A DNA stretch of 64,000 bases from SZUA-36 sp963704855 (GTDB taxonomy: Bacteria; Pseudomonadota; Gammaproteobacteria; Xanthomonadales; SZUA-36), in contig CAVPHY010000002.1 in assembly GCA_963704855.1 (NCBI GenBank), positions 744,001-808,000 on the forward strand, in the 5' to 3' direction. Below are positions 7,851-16,555 of this stretch, piece after piece. A model generated the notes under the pieces. That model saw nothing but the letters and a program-made list of their open reading frames with translations. It searched no databases and was not told the origin of the DNA. The translations under genes and the position numbers were made by a program. Each line of letters opens with the position of its first letter. Within the stretch, counting starts at the first letter, position 1.

Positions 7851-8780
7851 ATGGTCATGCAAATCCTGCTTGGCCCCCAGAACCCGGTCCCCAATATCAG
7901 GCAGGCGATTGAAGCCATCAACCCAGATGGACCGGTGGTTGTCATAACGGCGGGATGGCGTGACTCCGAAGGGGAAATCGACGAGCTGCAGGAAACGGTT
8001 GGGCGTCCGCTTGAAGACCTGAGGCTTTACCAACGGGCCGAGGAAGTGTTTGCCAATGAATCGGCCCTGCACGAGTTGCAACGCGAACGGCAGAACAAAC
8101 TGTCCGAACTGCAACGGCTTTACCGGATCCGCCTGGCGCCGACCATGGCCGCCGCCCGCAAGCTGATGCGCACCCGGGCTGAGCCCGAACTGCTGCGCCT
8201 CGAGCAACGTGCGGCCATCACCCAGTTGCGTGCACTCGACACCCATCACCTGCGGCGTATCCGGGGCATTCACCAGAACTTCAACCAGCGCCGCGCCCTG
8301 TTACAGGTGCCACGGGCACTGGATCAGCGCGAACAGGTCCATCGCCTGGTGGAGAACGCCGGGTTGGTACTGATCGCCGGCGGTCATGTGGCCGTGCTGC
8401 TCAACCGGATCCGGCTATTCGGCCTCGATCAGCTACTGGCGCAAAAACCGGTAATCGCATGGTCGGCCGGTGCGATGGCGATGAGTGAGCGCATCGTGCT
8501 GTTTCACCATGCCGCACCACAGGGTAAACGCGATGCCGAACTGCTGGATGCCGGGCTTGGAATCGTCCGCCGCCGGGTATTGCTACCACATGCCCACACC
8601 CGCCTGGACTGGCGCAACCGCCGGAGAATGGCTTTATTCAGCCGTCGATTTTCACCCGCAGTGTGCTGCACGCTGGACAATGGCTCGATGATCCAGCTCG
8701 AAAATGAGCGGGTAGTCGCCTCAAAAGAATCATCTATCGTGATGAGAACAGGCCATAAAAAGGCCCTGACCAAGTCATGA
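7851..8780 (+). CDS. Cyanophycinase-like S51 family hydrolase / class-I amidotransferase-like
   Basis: A 309-residue protein. The C-terminal half carries LIAGGHVAVLLN (about 174-185) and a nucleophile elbow AWSAGAMAMSE with Ser near 205, the pattern of S51 peptidases (PepE, cyanophycinase). A basic, helix-rich segment (about 60-150) is inserted before it. Family members cleave aspartyl peptides or isopeptide bonds in cyanophycin-like polymers. Next to five ATP-grasp ligases, a role in trimming or recycling an amide-linked product is attractive but inferred. Its stop overlaps the next start (ATGA). Start is ATG 7851; ATG 7857 is equally possible. Confidence 0.72.
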   Translation: MVMQILLGPQNPVPNIRQAIEAINPDGPVVVITAGWRDSEGEIDELQETVGRPLEDLRLYQRAEEVFANESALHELQRERQNKLSELQRLYRIRLAPTMAAARKLMRTRAEPELLRLEQRAAITQLRALDTHHLRRIRGIHQNFNQRRALLQVPRALDQREQVHRLVENAGLVLIAGGHVAVLLNRIRLFGLDQLLAQKPVIAWSAGAMAMSERIVLFHHAAPQGKRDAELLDAGLGIVRRRVLLPHAHTRLDWRNRRRMALFSRRFSPAVCCTLDNGSMIQLENERVVASKESSIVMRTGHKKALTKS

Positions 8781-9913
8781 ACCCGATGATTGAAAAACTT
8801 TATATCGATGGCGCCCCATCGGCAGAGAAAGTCCGCGAGTTCATTCAGAACAACCGGTTTCCACTGGTTGAGCCCGGCCACGTCACCTTCGTTTTCCAGG
8901 GACAGGCGGATGAGGTCAATCTGCGCCGCTGGATTGCCGGTCTGAGTACGGCGCAATCGATGCAGGCGCTTGAAGGTACCGGCCTGTGGGTACTGCGGAT
9001 GGAACTGCCCGATCAGTCCCGCTTTGAGTACAAGTTTGAAGTTGTCCGGAATGGGAATCGCGACCTCGTTCTCGACAAGCTCAATGGCGTGAAAGCGCAT
9101 GATCCCTTTGGCGCCAATTCGGTGTGCCAGGGCTACGGCTACACACGTCCAGCCTGGACCCTGCGACAGCCTGACAGCCGCAGAGGCGCGCTGACCGGTT
9201 TCCGGATGCACAGCGCGGCCTTCGAAGCACAGCGCGATATCCAGGTGTATCTGCCCGCCAGTTACAGACGCAGCCGCAGCTATCCGTTGCTGGTTGTGCA
9301 TGACGGAGCGGATTACCTGCGCTACGCCGATCTTGAGACGGTTCTGGATAACCTGATTCACCGGCTGGAAATACCGGCGATGATCGTCGCCCTGACACAG
9401 TCCCCCGACCGCCTGGTTGAGTATACCGGAGACAAACGCCATGCCCGTTTTGTCGGCGATGAACTGCTGCAGGAACTGGATAAGAAATACCCCCTGATCG
9501 ACAACAACAGTGCCAGGGGTCTCATGGGTGCCAGCCTTGGCGGCGTGGCGACCCTGCACACCGCCCGCCAGTACCCGCACCGGTTCGGCCAGTTACTTTT
9601 ACAATCGGGTTCGTTTGCTTTCAGCGATCTCGGTCAACACCAGAAGGGACCGATATTCGACCCGGTGGTGCGATTTGTTAATGACTACCGCAAGAATCCT
9701 TTTGCACTGGCCGAAAGAATCTACATGAGTTGTGGAATTTATGAGTCCTTGATTTACGAAAACCGCTCACTGTTGCCATTGTTACAGGCGCAGGGTATGC
9801 ACGTCCGGTTTGAGGAGGCGCGCGATGCCCACAACTGGGAAAACTGGCGCGACCGTTTGCGCAATGGTCTTTCATGGCTTTTCCCCGGCCCGCTTTGGAT
9901 GGTGTACGAGTAA
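8777..9913 (+). CDS. Enterochelin-esterase-like alpha/beta hydrolase with N-terminal E-set domain
   Basis: A 378-residue esterase. Residues about 20-110 look like an immunoglobulin-like E-set or CBM48 domain (VTFVFQGQADEVNLRRW, then WVLRMELPD, then FEYKFEV), as in Fes-type esterases and starch/glycogen enzymes. The hydrolase domain follows, with VVHDGADYLRYAD, the nucleophile elbow GASLGG (Ser near 253) and the likely catalytic His in DAHNWENWRDRL (about 352). No signal peptide is visible, so it should act in the cytoplasm. It overlaps the upstream S51 gene by 4 bp. It may hydrolyse an ester on a product or intermediate of the locus; the E-set domain and the nearby GlgA hint at a glucan-linked substrate. 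Confidence 0.82.
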   Translation: MNPMIEKLYIDGAPSAEKVREFIQNNRFPLVEPGHVTFVFQGQADEVNLRRWIAGLSTAQSMQALEGTGLWVLRMELPDQSRFEYKFEVVRNGNRDLVLDKLNGVKAHDPFGANSVCQGYGYTRPAWTLRQPDSRRGALTGFRMHSAAFEAQRDIQVYLPASYRRSRSYPLLVVHDGADYLRYADLETVLDNLIHRLEIPAMIVALTQSPDRLVEYTGDKRHARFVGDELLQELDKKYPLIDNNSARGLMGASLGGVATLHTARQYPHRFGQLLLQSGSFAFSDLGQHQKGPIFDPVVRFVNDYRKNPFALAERIYMSCGIYESLIYENRSLLPLLQAQGMHVRFEEARDAHNWENWRDRLRNGLSWLFPGPLWMVYE

Positions 9914-9994
9914 GGCATAGGGCAAATGATGAAAATCTGGTTCAAACCAGCTGAAGGACGTATGATGATTGGCAGGCAGACAGAGGAATAATTT

Positions 9995-11236
9995 GTGGCA
10001 CATATCACCCGGAAAATCGGCTTATCACTCGGCGCGGACATCTGCTGGCCCATCTGTTATGAGCAGCTGCTCAAAAAGCTCGACCTGAAACTGCCGATCG
10101 ATGGGAATACGGTCAGCATCGAATCGTCACGGGTCAGTATCGAACCTTTCGATCTTGGCAAGGGTTGTAACTACGATGTGGTTATTGACCGCCTGACCCA
10201 CTGGTACCACACCTCGCGCGAGTGGATCAAAACACAAATACTGGTCAACGACCTATACGTATTCAACAACCCCTGGTCGCTACAGTCGATGGAAAAGCAG
10301 ACCACCTATGCCGCCATGATGCGGCTTGGCTTCCCGGTTCCGGATACCTGGATGGTGCCACCGAAAAGATACCAGGAATCCAGCGACCTGCAACCGACCC
10401 TGAGACGCTACGCAAAGCTTTTTGACCTGGGTGCAATCGGCGACCGCATCGGCTACCCCCTGTACATGAAACCCTACGATGGCGGTGCCTGGGTGGGTGT
10501 GACGGGTATTAAAAACCGGCAGGAGTTGCTCAATGCCTACGAAAGCAGCGGCACTCGCGTGATGAATCTGCAAAAGGGTGTTGAACCCCATGATGCCTTT
10601 GTGCGTTGCGTCGGGCTCGGCCCGCAGTTCCGCATGGTCAATTACGATCCGGGTGCCCCGCTGCACGACCGCTATCAAATGGATCACGATTTCCTGCCGG
10701 CAGACCAGGCCCGCAAACTACGTGACATGACGATGGTCATCAATGCCTTTTTCGGCTGGGATTTCAATTCCTGCGAGGCCCTGCGGCAGGATGGCATTTG
10801 GTATCCGATCGATTTTGCAAACGCCTGCCCCGATTCGCAGGTGACATCCCTGCACTATCACTTCCCGTGGCTGATCAAGGCTAACCTGCGCTGGTCCATT
10901 TTCTGCGCAGCAACCGATCGTGCCATGAAGACGAATCTCAATTGGGAATCCTACTTTGCAATCGCGGATCAGGACATACCCTTCGAAGAGAAAGTGGCCG
11001 GGTACGTAGCGCTGGCCCAGGAACATTTCAGCGTGGACGAGTTCGAAGATTTCTGTGCAACCCACCTGTCACAGCTTGACGAAATCGCGTACGAATTTTT
11101 TGCCACGGATACGGTTCACGAGGCCATCAGGGAGAAAGTCACCGTGCTCTACCCGGAACACGAGATCGACACTTTCGTCGAGTTGTTCTGGAACCGGGTG
11201 CAGAAGTGGCGGCAAACCGAGGGATCAGGCGCTTGA
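9995..11236 (+). CDS. RimK-like ATP-grasp ligase
   Basis: A 413-residue protein of the ATP-grasp superfamily but of a different branch from its neighbours. Features seen are ITRKIGLSLGADICWP at the N terminus, an ATP-binding stretch GYPLYMKPYDGGAWVGVT (Lys near 158), and a metal-binding end with WYPIDFANACPDSQ (near 270-285). The C-terminal 100 residues are mostly helical and acidic. The GTG start is favoured because GAGG lies about nine bases upstream and no better start is nearby. The substrate is unknown. The following esterase begins within its last codon. Confidence 0.8.
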   Translation: MAHITRKIGLSLGADICWPICYEQLLKKLDLKLPIDGNTVSIESSRVSIEPFDLGKGCNYDVVIDRLTHWYHTSREWIKTQILVNDLYVFNNPWSLQSMEKQTTYAAMMRLGFPVPDTWMVPPKRYQESSDLQPTLRRYAKLFDLGAIGDRIGYPLYMKPYDGGAWVGVTGIKNRQELLNAYESSGTRVMNLQKGVEPHDAFVRCVGLGPQFRMVNYDPGAPLHDRYQMDHDFLPADQARKLRDMTMVINAFFGWDFNSCEALRQDGIWYPIDFANACPDSQVTSLHYHFPWLIKANLRWSIFCAATDRAMKTNLNWESYFAIADQDIPFEEKVAGYVALAQEHFSVDEFEDFCATHLSQLDEIAYEFFATDTVHEAIREKVTVLYPEHEIDTFVELFWNRVQKWRQTEGSGA

Positions 11237-11970
11237 AGCACGTTTACCGGTGGTTTTCACCGCATGTTGAACAGGAAGTCCAGCTGGTACGCTGGGGGAC
11301 CTTTGGCACCCCGGTATTGCTGTTCCCCACCGCGGGCGGTGACGCTGAAGAAGTAGAACGCTTTCACCTGATCGGGGTGCTGACACCACTGATCGAAAGC
11401 GGACGCATCAAGGTTTACTCGACCGATTCCATCGCTGGCAAGGCCTGGATATCCAAACAGCATTCAGCGGAATACTGCTCATTGCTGCAGAATCGTTTCG
11501 ATGCGCTGATATACAAAGAGATCGTTCCGCGGATACGTAAAGATTGCGCATCTGCCGATATCGAGATCATAACCGCGGGCGCATCGATCGGTGCATTCAA
11601 CGCGGTCGCCACGATCTGCCGTCACCCGGATGTATTCCGCGTCGCAATCGCCATGAGTGGCACCTACGATCTTTCAAAATATCTCGAAGGACGCTTTATC
11701 CAGGACTTCTATTTCGCATCGCCACTGCACTTCCTGCCCGGTCTTGAAGGCCCGATGCTGGAACAACTGCGTAAACGGCTGGTCCTGTTGCCAAGCGGAG
11801 AGGGTGATTTCGAAGACATCGGCGAATCGTGGCGCATGGGCAACGTGCTGGGTGCAAAGGGCGTGCCCAACCGGGTTGACCCCTGGGGTACTGAATGGCG
11901 GCATGACTGGGTTACCTGGCGGGTAATGCTGCCCAAATATCTTGCCGAGTTTTCTGACTGGAAACCCTAG
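11233..11970 (+). CDS. Alpha/beta-hydrolase esterase, second of the locus
   Basis: A 245-residue hydrolase of the esterase-D-like type. The nucleophile elbow is AGASIGAFNA (Ser near 118), preceded by VLLFPTAGGDAEE, the usual oxyanion strand, and followed by MSGTYDL. The likely catalytic His is in WRHDWVTWR near the C terminus. I favour the TTG start at 11233, which overlaps the upstream stop (TTGA) and begins just before the conserved region; a GTG at 11206 would overlap the upstream gene by 31 bp. Compared with the esterase at 8777 it lacks the N-terminal E-set domain. Two different esterases in one locus suggest two ester bonds or two steps. Confidence 0.8.
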   Translation: MKHVYRWFSPHVEQEVQLVRWGTFGTPVLLFPTAGGDAEEVERFHLIGVLTPLIESGRIKVYSTDSIAGKAWISKQHSAEYCSLLQNRFDALIYKEIVPRIRKDCASADIEIITAGASIGAFNAVATICRHPDVFRVAIAMSGTYDLSKYLEGRFIQDFYFASPLHFLPGLEGPMLEQLRKRLVLLPSGEGDFEDIGESWRMGNVLGAKGVPNRVDPWGTEWRHDWVTWRVMLPKYLAEFSDWKP

Positions 11971-11989
11971 GGATTATTCGGACCAGCGC

Positions 11990-12530
11990 TGAACTCCAGT
12001 AACAGATAGATCTGACGAAGTCGTGAAGGTGTAATGACACGGTGGATGGTTGTGGCCTGTGCTCTCTGGCCAGCGGTCCCGGATTATAATCCGGGACTAC
12101 CCTCGCAACCGGCCGGGTCTTAACGGGACCGGCCTTACAGAACATCCTGTTCTGGGCGGCCTCGATCGGGCATCCCGCCCGATCGCCCCTAACCCGTCCG
12201 GCTACTCGGCGCTTCTAAGTTCGCCCAGACCACAACCGTCCGCCGTGTCTGAACCAGGGTGCACGACTTTCAGCTGAAGAGCTCAACAGCCCGGGTGGGA
12301 TTCACTTCCCGTTTATCCGCCGAAGACGGGATTACGCCAGGGGCAATTTTCAGGATGAAAATCGAGCGCTGACGGTGCAGGGATGTACCTCCAGCGTGGT
12401 CCCGATCAGGCGAAATACCGGCTGAGGGTAGCCCGCAGGGCCGGATAAGACCGGGAAGTAAACCCCACCCGGACTGTTGAGCGCACCGTCTGAATCGAAG
12501 CCACCAAAATGTTTACAGCGTTGCAGGCAT
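11990..12530 (-). repeat. Non-coding stretch with stacked hairpins and a long inverted repeat (structured RNA candidate)
   Basis: This 566 bp gap has no convincing protein. It holds a perfect 22 bp palindrome (12076-12097), a 7 bp hairpin (12138-12144 with 12148-12154), an 8 bp hairpin (12164-12171 with 12177-12184) and a long inverted repeat (12281-12319 with 12442-12482). The two long arms match at all but three positions apart from a 2 nt bulge. All three mismatches are G-U pairs if the minus strand is transcribed, but A-C mismatches on the plus strand, which points to a minus-strand RNA. One smaller hairpin (12370-12385) pairs better on the plus strand. No T-run follows on either side. 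A miniature inverted-repeat element is the main alternative. Confidence 0.45.
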
Positions 12531-12536
12531 TGAGTG

Positions 12537-13757
12537 CTAGCCCGCGTACAGATGCAGTTCTGAACCGACCCGGTCCGCCATTTCCATGGTTGCATCGAGA
12601 TCCGGGTGGCGGAGCATGATGAAGCCATCGGATACCAGCGTTTTACGCCAGTCGCGGCGCCGCTCGCCGACCGCTTGCAGGGTGTTCCAAACGACATGCC
12701 GGCCAAACTCCTGCTGCAGTTTGTCGATGCCTTCAATGGCCGTGATGCGGCCAACACCACGGGCGCGCTTGTAAATATTCGCCACGTTGTATTTGGGCTT
12801 GATACCCTCCGAGACCCGGCCATGGGTAACGGCGTTGGCCCATTCGCGAAACACATCGAAATCGCAGACATATTTCATCTGGTCGACCTGGTGCGCGCCG
12901 GGAGGCCGGGCTCCGATTTCGCCGAACACGACTTCGCCATCGGCTTTTCGATACCATTCCATGTGGGTGAAGCCGGTGTCGAACTGCAATGCCTTGATGA
13001 CATCGAAGCCCATCTTTACGCCATCCTGCAAATCGGGATGGTCAAGGTCACGCAGCGCAATAACCTGCGGGCTGATCCACTCGTTGCTGCGTGCGACCAG
13101 CGGTCTTGGCCGGTACCAGGCAATATTGTAATAGGCGATTTTTCCGTTAACGGTGATCGTGTCGAAGGTGTACTCCTCACCCTCGACAAACTCCTCCACG
13201 CTCACAGTTTCCACATGCCGCAGATGCGGCAGCACGGCCCTGAGTTCGTCCGCGTCATTTACCCGGTAGGTATCTGCCGAACCGGCCCCGTCGATGGGCT
13301 TGAGTATGATCGGAAAGCCGATAAACTCCGCCGCATCCCAGACGGCGGAAACCGATTGTGCGGCCACGTGACGGGGTGTGCGGATACCCGCGGCATCGAG
13401 CGCCTGCTTCATCAGTTCCTTGTCGCGAAACCGTTGTGCCTGCGCAACATTCAGACCGCTAACACCAAAGGTTTCCCGCAGGCGCGCGGCCAGCAGGATA
13501 CCTGGTTCCCAGAGGCATTCGATCCGGTCGATCTGCTGCCCGCGCAATTGTTCACGCAAGGCAGCAATCACCGCGGTCTCATCCCACAGCGACCGCACCG
13601 GTATATACTCAGCCAACGAACGGCGCACCAGTTGCGGAAGACTGTTCGCGGGTGAATCGCCCACACCGAACACACGGGCACCGACCTGCGCCAGGCCACG
13701 GGTGAATTCGGGCATGTCGGCCGGGTATCCGGGAGACAGTAATAATATGTTCATCAT
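12537..13757 (-). CDS. ATP-grasp ligase, paralogue 2 (opposite strand)
   Basis: A 406-residue ATP-grasp enzyme, the only gene of the locus on the minus strand. It starts MMNILLLSPGYPADMPEF, a Rossmann-like front domain. The FRDKELMKQAL helix, the ATP site GFPIILKPIDGAGSADTY (Lys near 154), VEEFVEGEEYTFDT and the metal-binding FGEIGARPPGAHQ follow in the same order as in the genes at 6612 and 15335. It is divergent from glgA, with only 78 bp between the two starts, so both may share a control region. Start could be the second ATG (13754). The substrate is unknown. Confidence 0.87.
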   Translation of the reverse strand: MMNILLLSPGYPADMPEFTRGLAQVGARVFGVGDSPANSLPQLVRRSLAEYIPVRSLWDETAVIAALREQLRGQQIDRIECLWEPGILLAARLRETFGVSGLNVAQAQRFRDKELMKQALDAAGIRTPRHVAAQSVSAVWDAAEFIGFPIILKPIDGAGSADTYRVNDADELRAVLPHLRHVETVSVEEFVEGEEYTFDTITVNGKIAYYNIAWYRPRPLVARSNEWISPQVIALRDLDHPDLQDGVKMGFDVIKALQFDTGFTHMEWYRKADGEVVFGEIGARPPGAHQVDQMKYVCDFDVFREWANAVTHGRVSEGIKPKYNVANIYKRARGVGRITAIEGIDKLQQEFGRHVVWNTLQAVGERRRDWRKTLVSDGFIMLRHPDLDATMEMADRVGSELHLYAG

Positions 13758-13835
13758 TTAGTGCGCTTCTTGCCCTGCAATGGGTAGAATAACCCGCTAG
13801 GGCATGTTGTCCTGATAAGAGGTAATAACATCATC

Positions 13836-15302
13836 ATGCCACAGGAACCATTGAAAATCTGCCTGGTGTCATCGGAGTTGACGCCCCTCGCCAAGACCGG
13901 CGGTCTGGCCGATGTTGCCTCCGCTTTGTCGGTCTTTCTCGACCGCGAAGGACACGACATTCGCGTACTGATCCCGTTCTATTCCTCCATTGACACATCG
14001 GGCATGGAGGTTACACCGGTCAAGTACCTGCAAAAGCTGCCCATGGAGATGGGCAACCACGAGATCCATTATTCCATCGATACCGCCAGGCTACCCGGCA
14101 CGGAACTGGTGATCTACCTGTTGCGCTGCCCGTGGCTTTATAACCGCGATGGAATTTATACATCCGATGCAGATGAACACCTGCGGTTCATCCTGTTATC
14201 CAGGGCTGCGATCGAAATGTGTCAGCACATGGGGTTCGCCCCGGATATTTTTCATTGCAATGACTGGCACACCTCGCTGGTGCCGTTGTACCTGAAAACC
14301 CGCTACGCCTGGGACGGGCTTTTCCGGAACACGCGCTCGGTGCTGACCATCCATAATATTGGCTACCAGGGTGTTTTCGGCGCTAACATTCTGCCAGACC
14401 TCGGCCTGCAGCACGAAACCGGCAAGCTGCACCAGGATGACCTCTCCCATGGCATGATCAATTTCCTTAAAACCGGTGTGATCTATGCAGATTTGCTGAC
14501 AACGGTCAGCCCGAATTATGCAAAGGAGATACTCGGTCCGGAATACGGCAGGGGTTTACAGGATCTCCTGCAACAACGCCGCAAATCACTCGTCGGTATT
14601 TTGAACGGGGTGGATTTCAATGAATGGAACCCAGCCGCTGACCCATTGATTCCGCATGCCTATGACAGCCGCCGAATCGCGGGCAAAAAGAAAAACAAAC
14701 TGGCGTTGATGAAAGAGCTGGATTTGGATTGCAGTGACGATATGCCATTGATCGGCATGGTTACACGCCTGACGGGACAGAAAGGCCTGAACCTGGTCGA
14801 ACAGGTCATACCCGAGATGATGATGCAAAGGCGTTTTGCGATGGCCATACTGGGCAGCGGTGAGTCGCACTACGAACATTTTTTCGGCTGGTTGCAAAAC
14901 CGTTACCGTGACCGGGTCTGCTTCTACCGCGGGTTTAATAACAAGCTCGCGCATATGATCGAAGCCGGCAGCGACATGTTCCTGATGCCATCGCTGTTTG
15001 AGCCGTGCGGTCTGAACCAGATGTACAGCCTGCGCTACGGAACCGTACCGATCGTCCGGCGCACCGGTGGCCTGGCCGACTCCGTGCAACAGTTCGATCC
15101 ATCCAGCGGCGCGGGTACCGGTATCGTCTTCAATGATTACAATGCCTCGGCACTGGGTTGGGCGATCAATTTTGCGTTGGATATCTACCCGGATAAAACC
15201 ACCTGGCGCAAACTGATGCGCAACGGAATGGCCATGGATTACTCCTGGGAACAGCAGGGGAAACACTATGTCGACCTGTTTTACCGGCTCACAGGTAAAT
15301 AG
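13836..15302 (+). CDS. glgA: Glycogen/starch synthase family GT5 glycosyltransferase (GlgA-like)
   Basis: A 488-residue GT5 enzyme. The N-terminal ADP-glucose-binding signature KTGGLADV is present (near residues 22-29), with HCNDWHTSLVPLYL, NGVDFNEWNP, and the C-terminal LMPSLFEPCGLNQMYSLRYGT segment holding the catalytic Glu pair region. These enzymes transfer glucose from ADP-glucose to alpha-1,4-glucans. No glgB, glgC, glgP or glgX is nearby; instead it lies among ATP-grasp ligases, 33 bp upstream of one. It may therefore act on a special acceptor rather than in bulk glycogen storage (inference). AGAGG precedes the ATG. Confidence 0.9.
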   Translation: MPQEPLKICLVSSELTPLAKTGGLADVASALSVFLDREGHDIRVLIPFYSSIDTSGMEVTPVKYLQKLPMEMGNHEIHYSIDTARLPGTELVIYLLRCPWLYNRDGIYTSDADEHLRFILLSRAAIEMCQHMGFAPDIFHCNDWHTSLVPLYLKTRYAWDGLFRNTRSVLTIHNIGYQGVFGANILPDLGLQHETGKLHQDDLSHGMINFLKTGVIYADLLTTVSPNYAKEILGPEYGRGLQDLLQQRRKSLVGILNGVDFNEWNPAADPLIPHAYDSRRIAGKKKNKLALMKELDLDCSDDMPLIGMVTRLTGQKGLNLVEQVIPEMMMQRRFAMAILGSGESHYEHFFGWLQNRYRDRVCFYRGFNNKLAHMIEAGSDMFLMPSLFEPCGLNQMYSLRYGTVPIVRRTGGLADSVQQFDPSSGAGTGIVFNDYNASALGWAINFALDIYPDKTTWRKLMRNGMAMDYSWEQQGKHYVDLFYRLTGK

Positions 15303-15334
15303 CAACATTCCTTCAAGACAACGGAACACGATTA

Positions 15335-16555
15335 ATGAACATCATTTTCATCGAACCCTCTTTCCCCTATAACCAGCGAGAGTTTGTACGTGGCCTCCAC
15401 GATGCCGGCGCCAACGTCATCGGCATCGGTGAACGCCCACAGGAATACCTCGCCGATGACGTCAAACACTGGCTCAGCCATTACGTCCAGGTGCAATCGG
15501 TGGTGCATGAACCGTCCCTGCTCAAAGCAGTTCAGCACGTCCAGAGCCTGGTCTGGGTGGATCGCCTGGAAGCCACGGTCGAAGCGCATATCATGGCGGC
15601 AGCCAGGGTGCGTGAAGCGACCGGAATACCCGGCACTTCCGTTCGCACAGCCTATTTGTGCCGTGACAAACCAGCCATGAAGGAAGTCCTGCGCGAGGCC
15701 GGTATAGCCTGCGCCCTGTCAACGCGCGCCGATACCGCGAAAGAGGCACGGGATTTTGCCAGCAAGGTTGGCTTTCCATTGATTATCAAACCACCGGCCG
15801 GGGCCGGCGCAGCGGGCACCTGGAAAGTGCGGGACGCACGTGAACTGGAAAAGGTATTGGTGGAGTCGGGGGTCGTCGATGGTAACGAAGTGGCAATCGA
15901 GGAGTTTATCGAGGGTCACGAAGGCTACCTGGACACCCTCACCATCAATGGAGAGGTAAGCCACGAGTTCATCACACACTATTACCCTGGCGTTCTGACA
16001 GCCATGCGTGAGCGCTGGATTTCACCACAGATGGTGACGACAAACCGTATCGACGCACCGGGTTACAAGGAAGTCCGGCAGATGGCGCGCGATGTCATCA
16101 AGGTCCTGGAGATCGGCACGTCCGCCACCCACATGGAATGGTTTGCAAGCCCCAAGGGGCTCAGGTTTTCTGAGATAGGCTGCCGGCCACCGGGTGTCGG
16201 GCAGTGGGATGTCTATAACACGGCCAACGATTTTGACCTGTACCTCGAATGGGCCAGCGCTTTGACCCACGGCAAACCGCACCGCCATCCATCACGCCGT
16301 TTCGCCGCCGGAATGATTGCGCTGAGACCCTCCTGCGATGGCCGGATCACCGGTTACTCCGGGCTCGAGGCCATCCAGCAGAACTACGGCGACTGCATTG
16401 TCGCCTCGCATTTGCCACCCCCCGGCTCAGCCACCCAACCTGTAGAGGGTGGCTACATGGCCAATGCCTGGATGCGCGTACGGCATCCCGACTATGACGC
16501 ATTACGCCATATCATGAATACGATTGGGGAAACGGTGAAAGTTCATGCTGCCTGA
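15335..16555 (+). CDS. ATP-grasp ligase, paralogue 3
   Basis: A 406-residue ATP-grasp enzyme closely patterned on the proteins at 6612 and 12537. It begins MNIIFIEPSFPYNQREFVRG. The conserved CRDKPAMKEVLREAG helix, ATP site GFPLIIKPPAGAGAAGTW (Lys near 151), hinge IEEFIEGHEGYLDT and metal-binding SEIGCRPPGVGQ are all present; the arginine and prolines match its paralogues, while a Cys replaces the Ala of GARPPG. It lies 32 bp after glgA and overlaps the next gene by 11 bp, so glgA and the two ligases probably form one transcript. Substrate unknown. Confidence 0.88.
   Translation: MNIIFIEPSFPYNQREFVRGLHDAGANVIGIGERPQEYLADDVKHWLSHYVQVQSVVHEPSLLKAVQHVQSLVWVDRLEATVEAHIMAAARVREATGIPGTSVRTAYLCRDKPAMKEVLREAGIACALSTRADTAKEARDFASKVGFPLIIKPPAGAGAAGTWKVRDARELEKVLVESGVVDGNEVAIEEFIEGHEGYLDTLTINGEVSHEFITHYYPGVLTAMRERWISPQMVTTNRIDAPGYKEVRQMARDVIKVLEIGTSATHMEWFASPKGLRFSEIGCRPPGVGQWDVYNTANDFDLYLEWASALTHGKPHRHPSRRFAAGMIALRPSCDGRITGYSGLEAIQQNYGDCIVASHLPPPGSATQPVEGGYMANAWMRVRHPDYDALRHIMNTIGETVKVHAA

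Noticed and set aside
8504..9580. 358-codon minus-strand frame across the esterase gene
   Set aside because: The plus-strand esterase has its catalytic motifs and coupled start; the opposite frame has none.
12606..13655. 349-codon frame opposite the ATP-grasp gene at 12537
   Set aside because: Shadow of a well-supported gene; its composition mirrors the real frame and shows no family motif.
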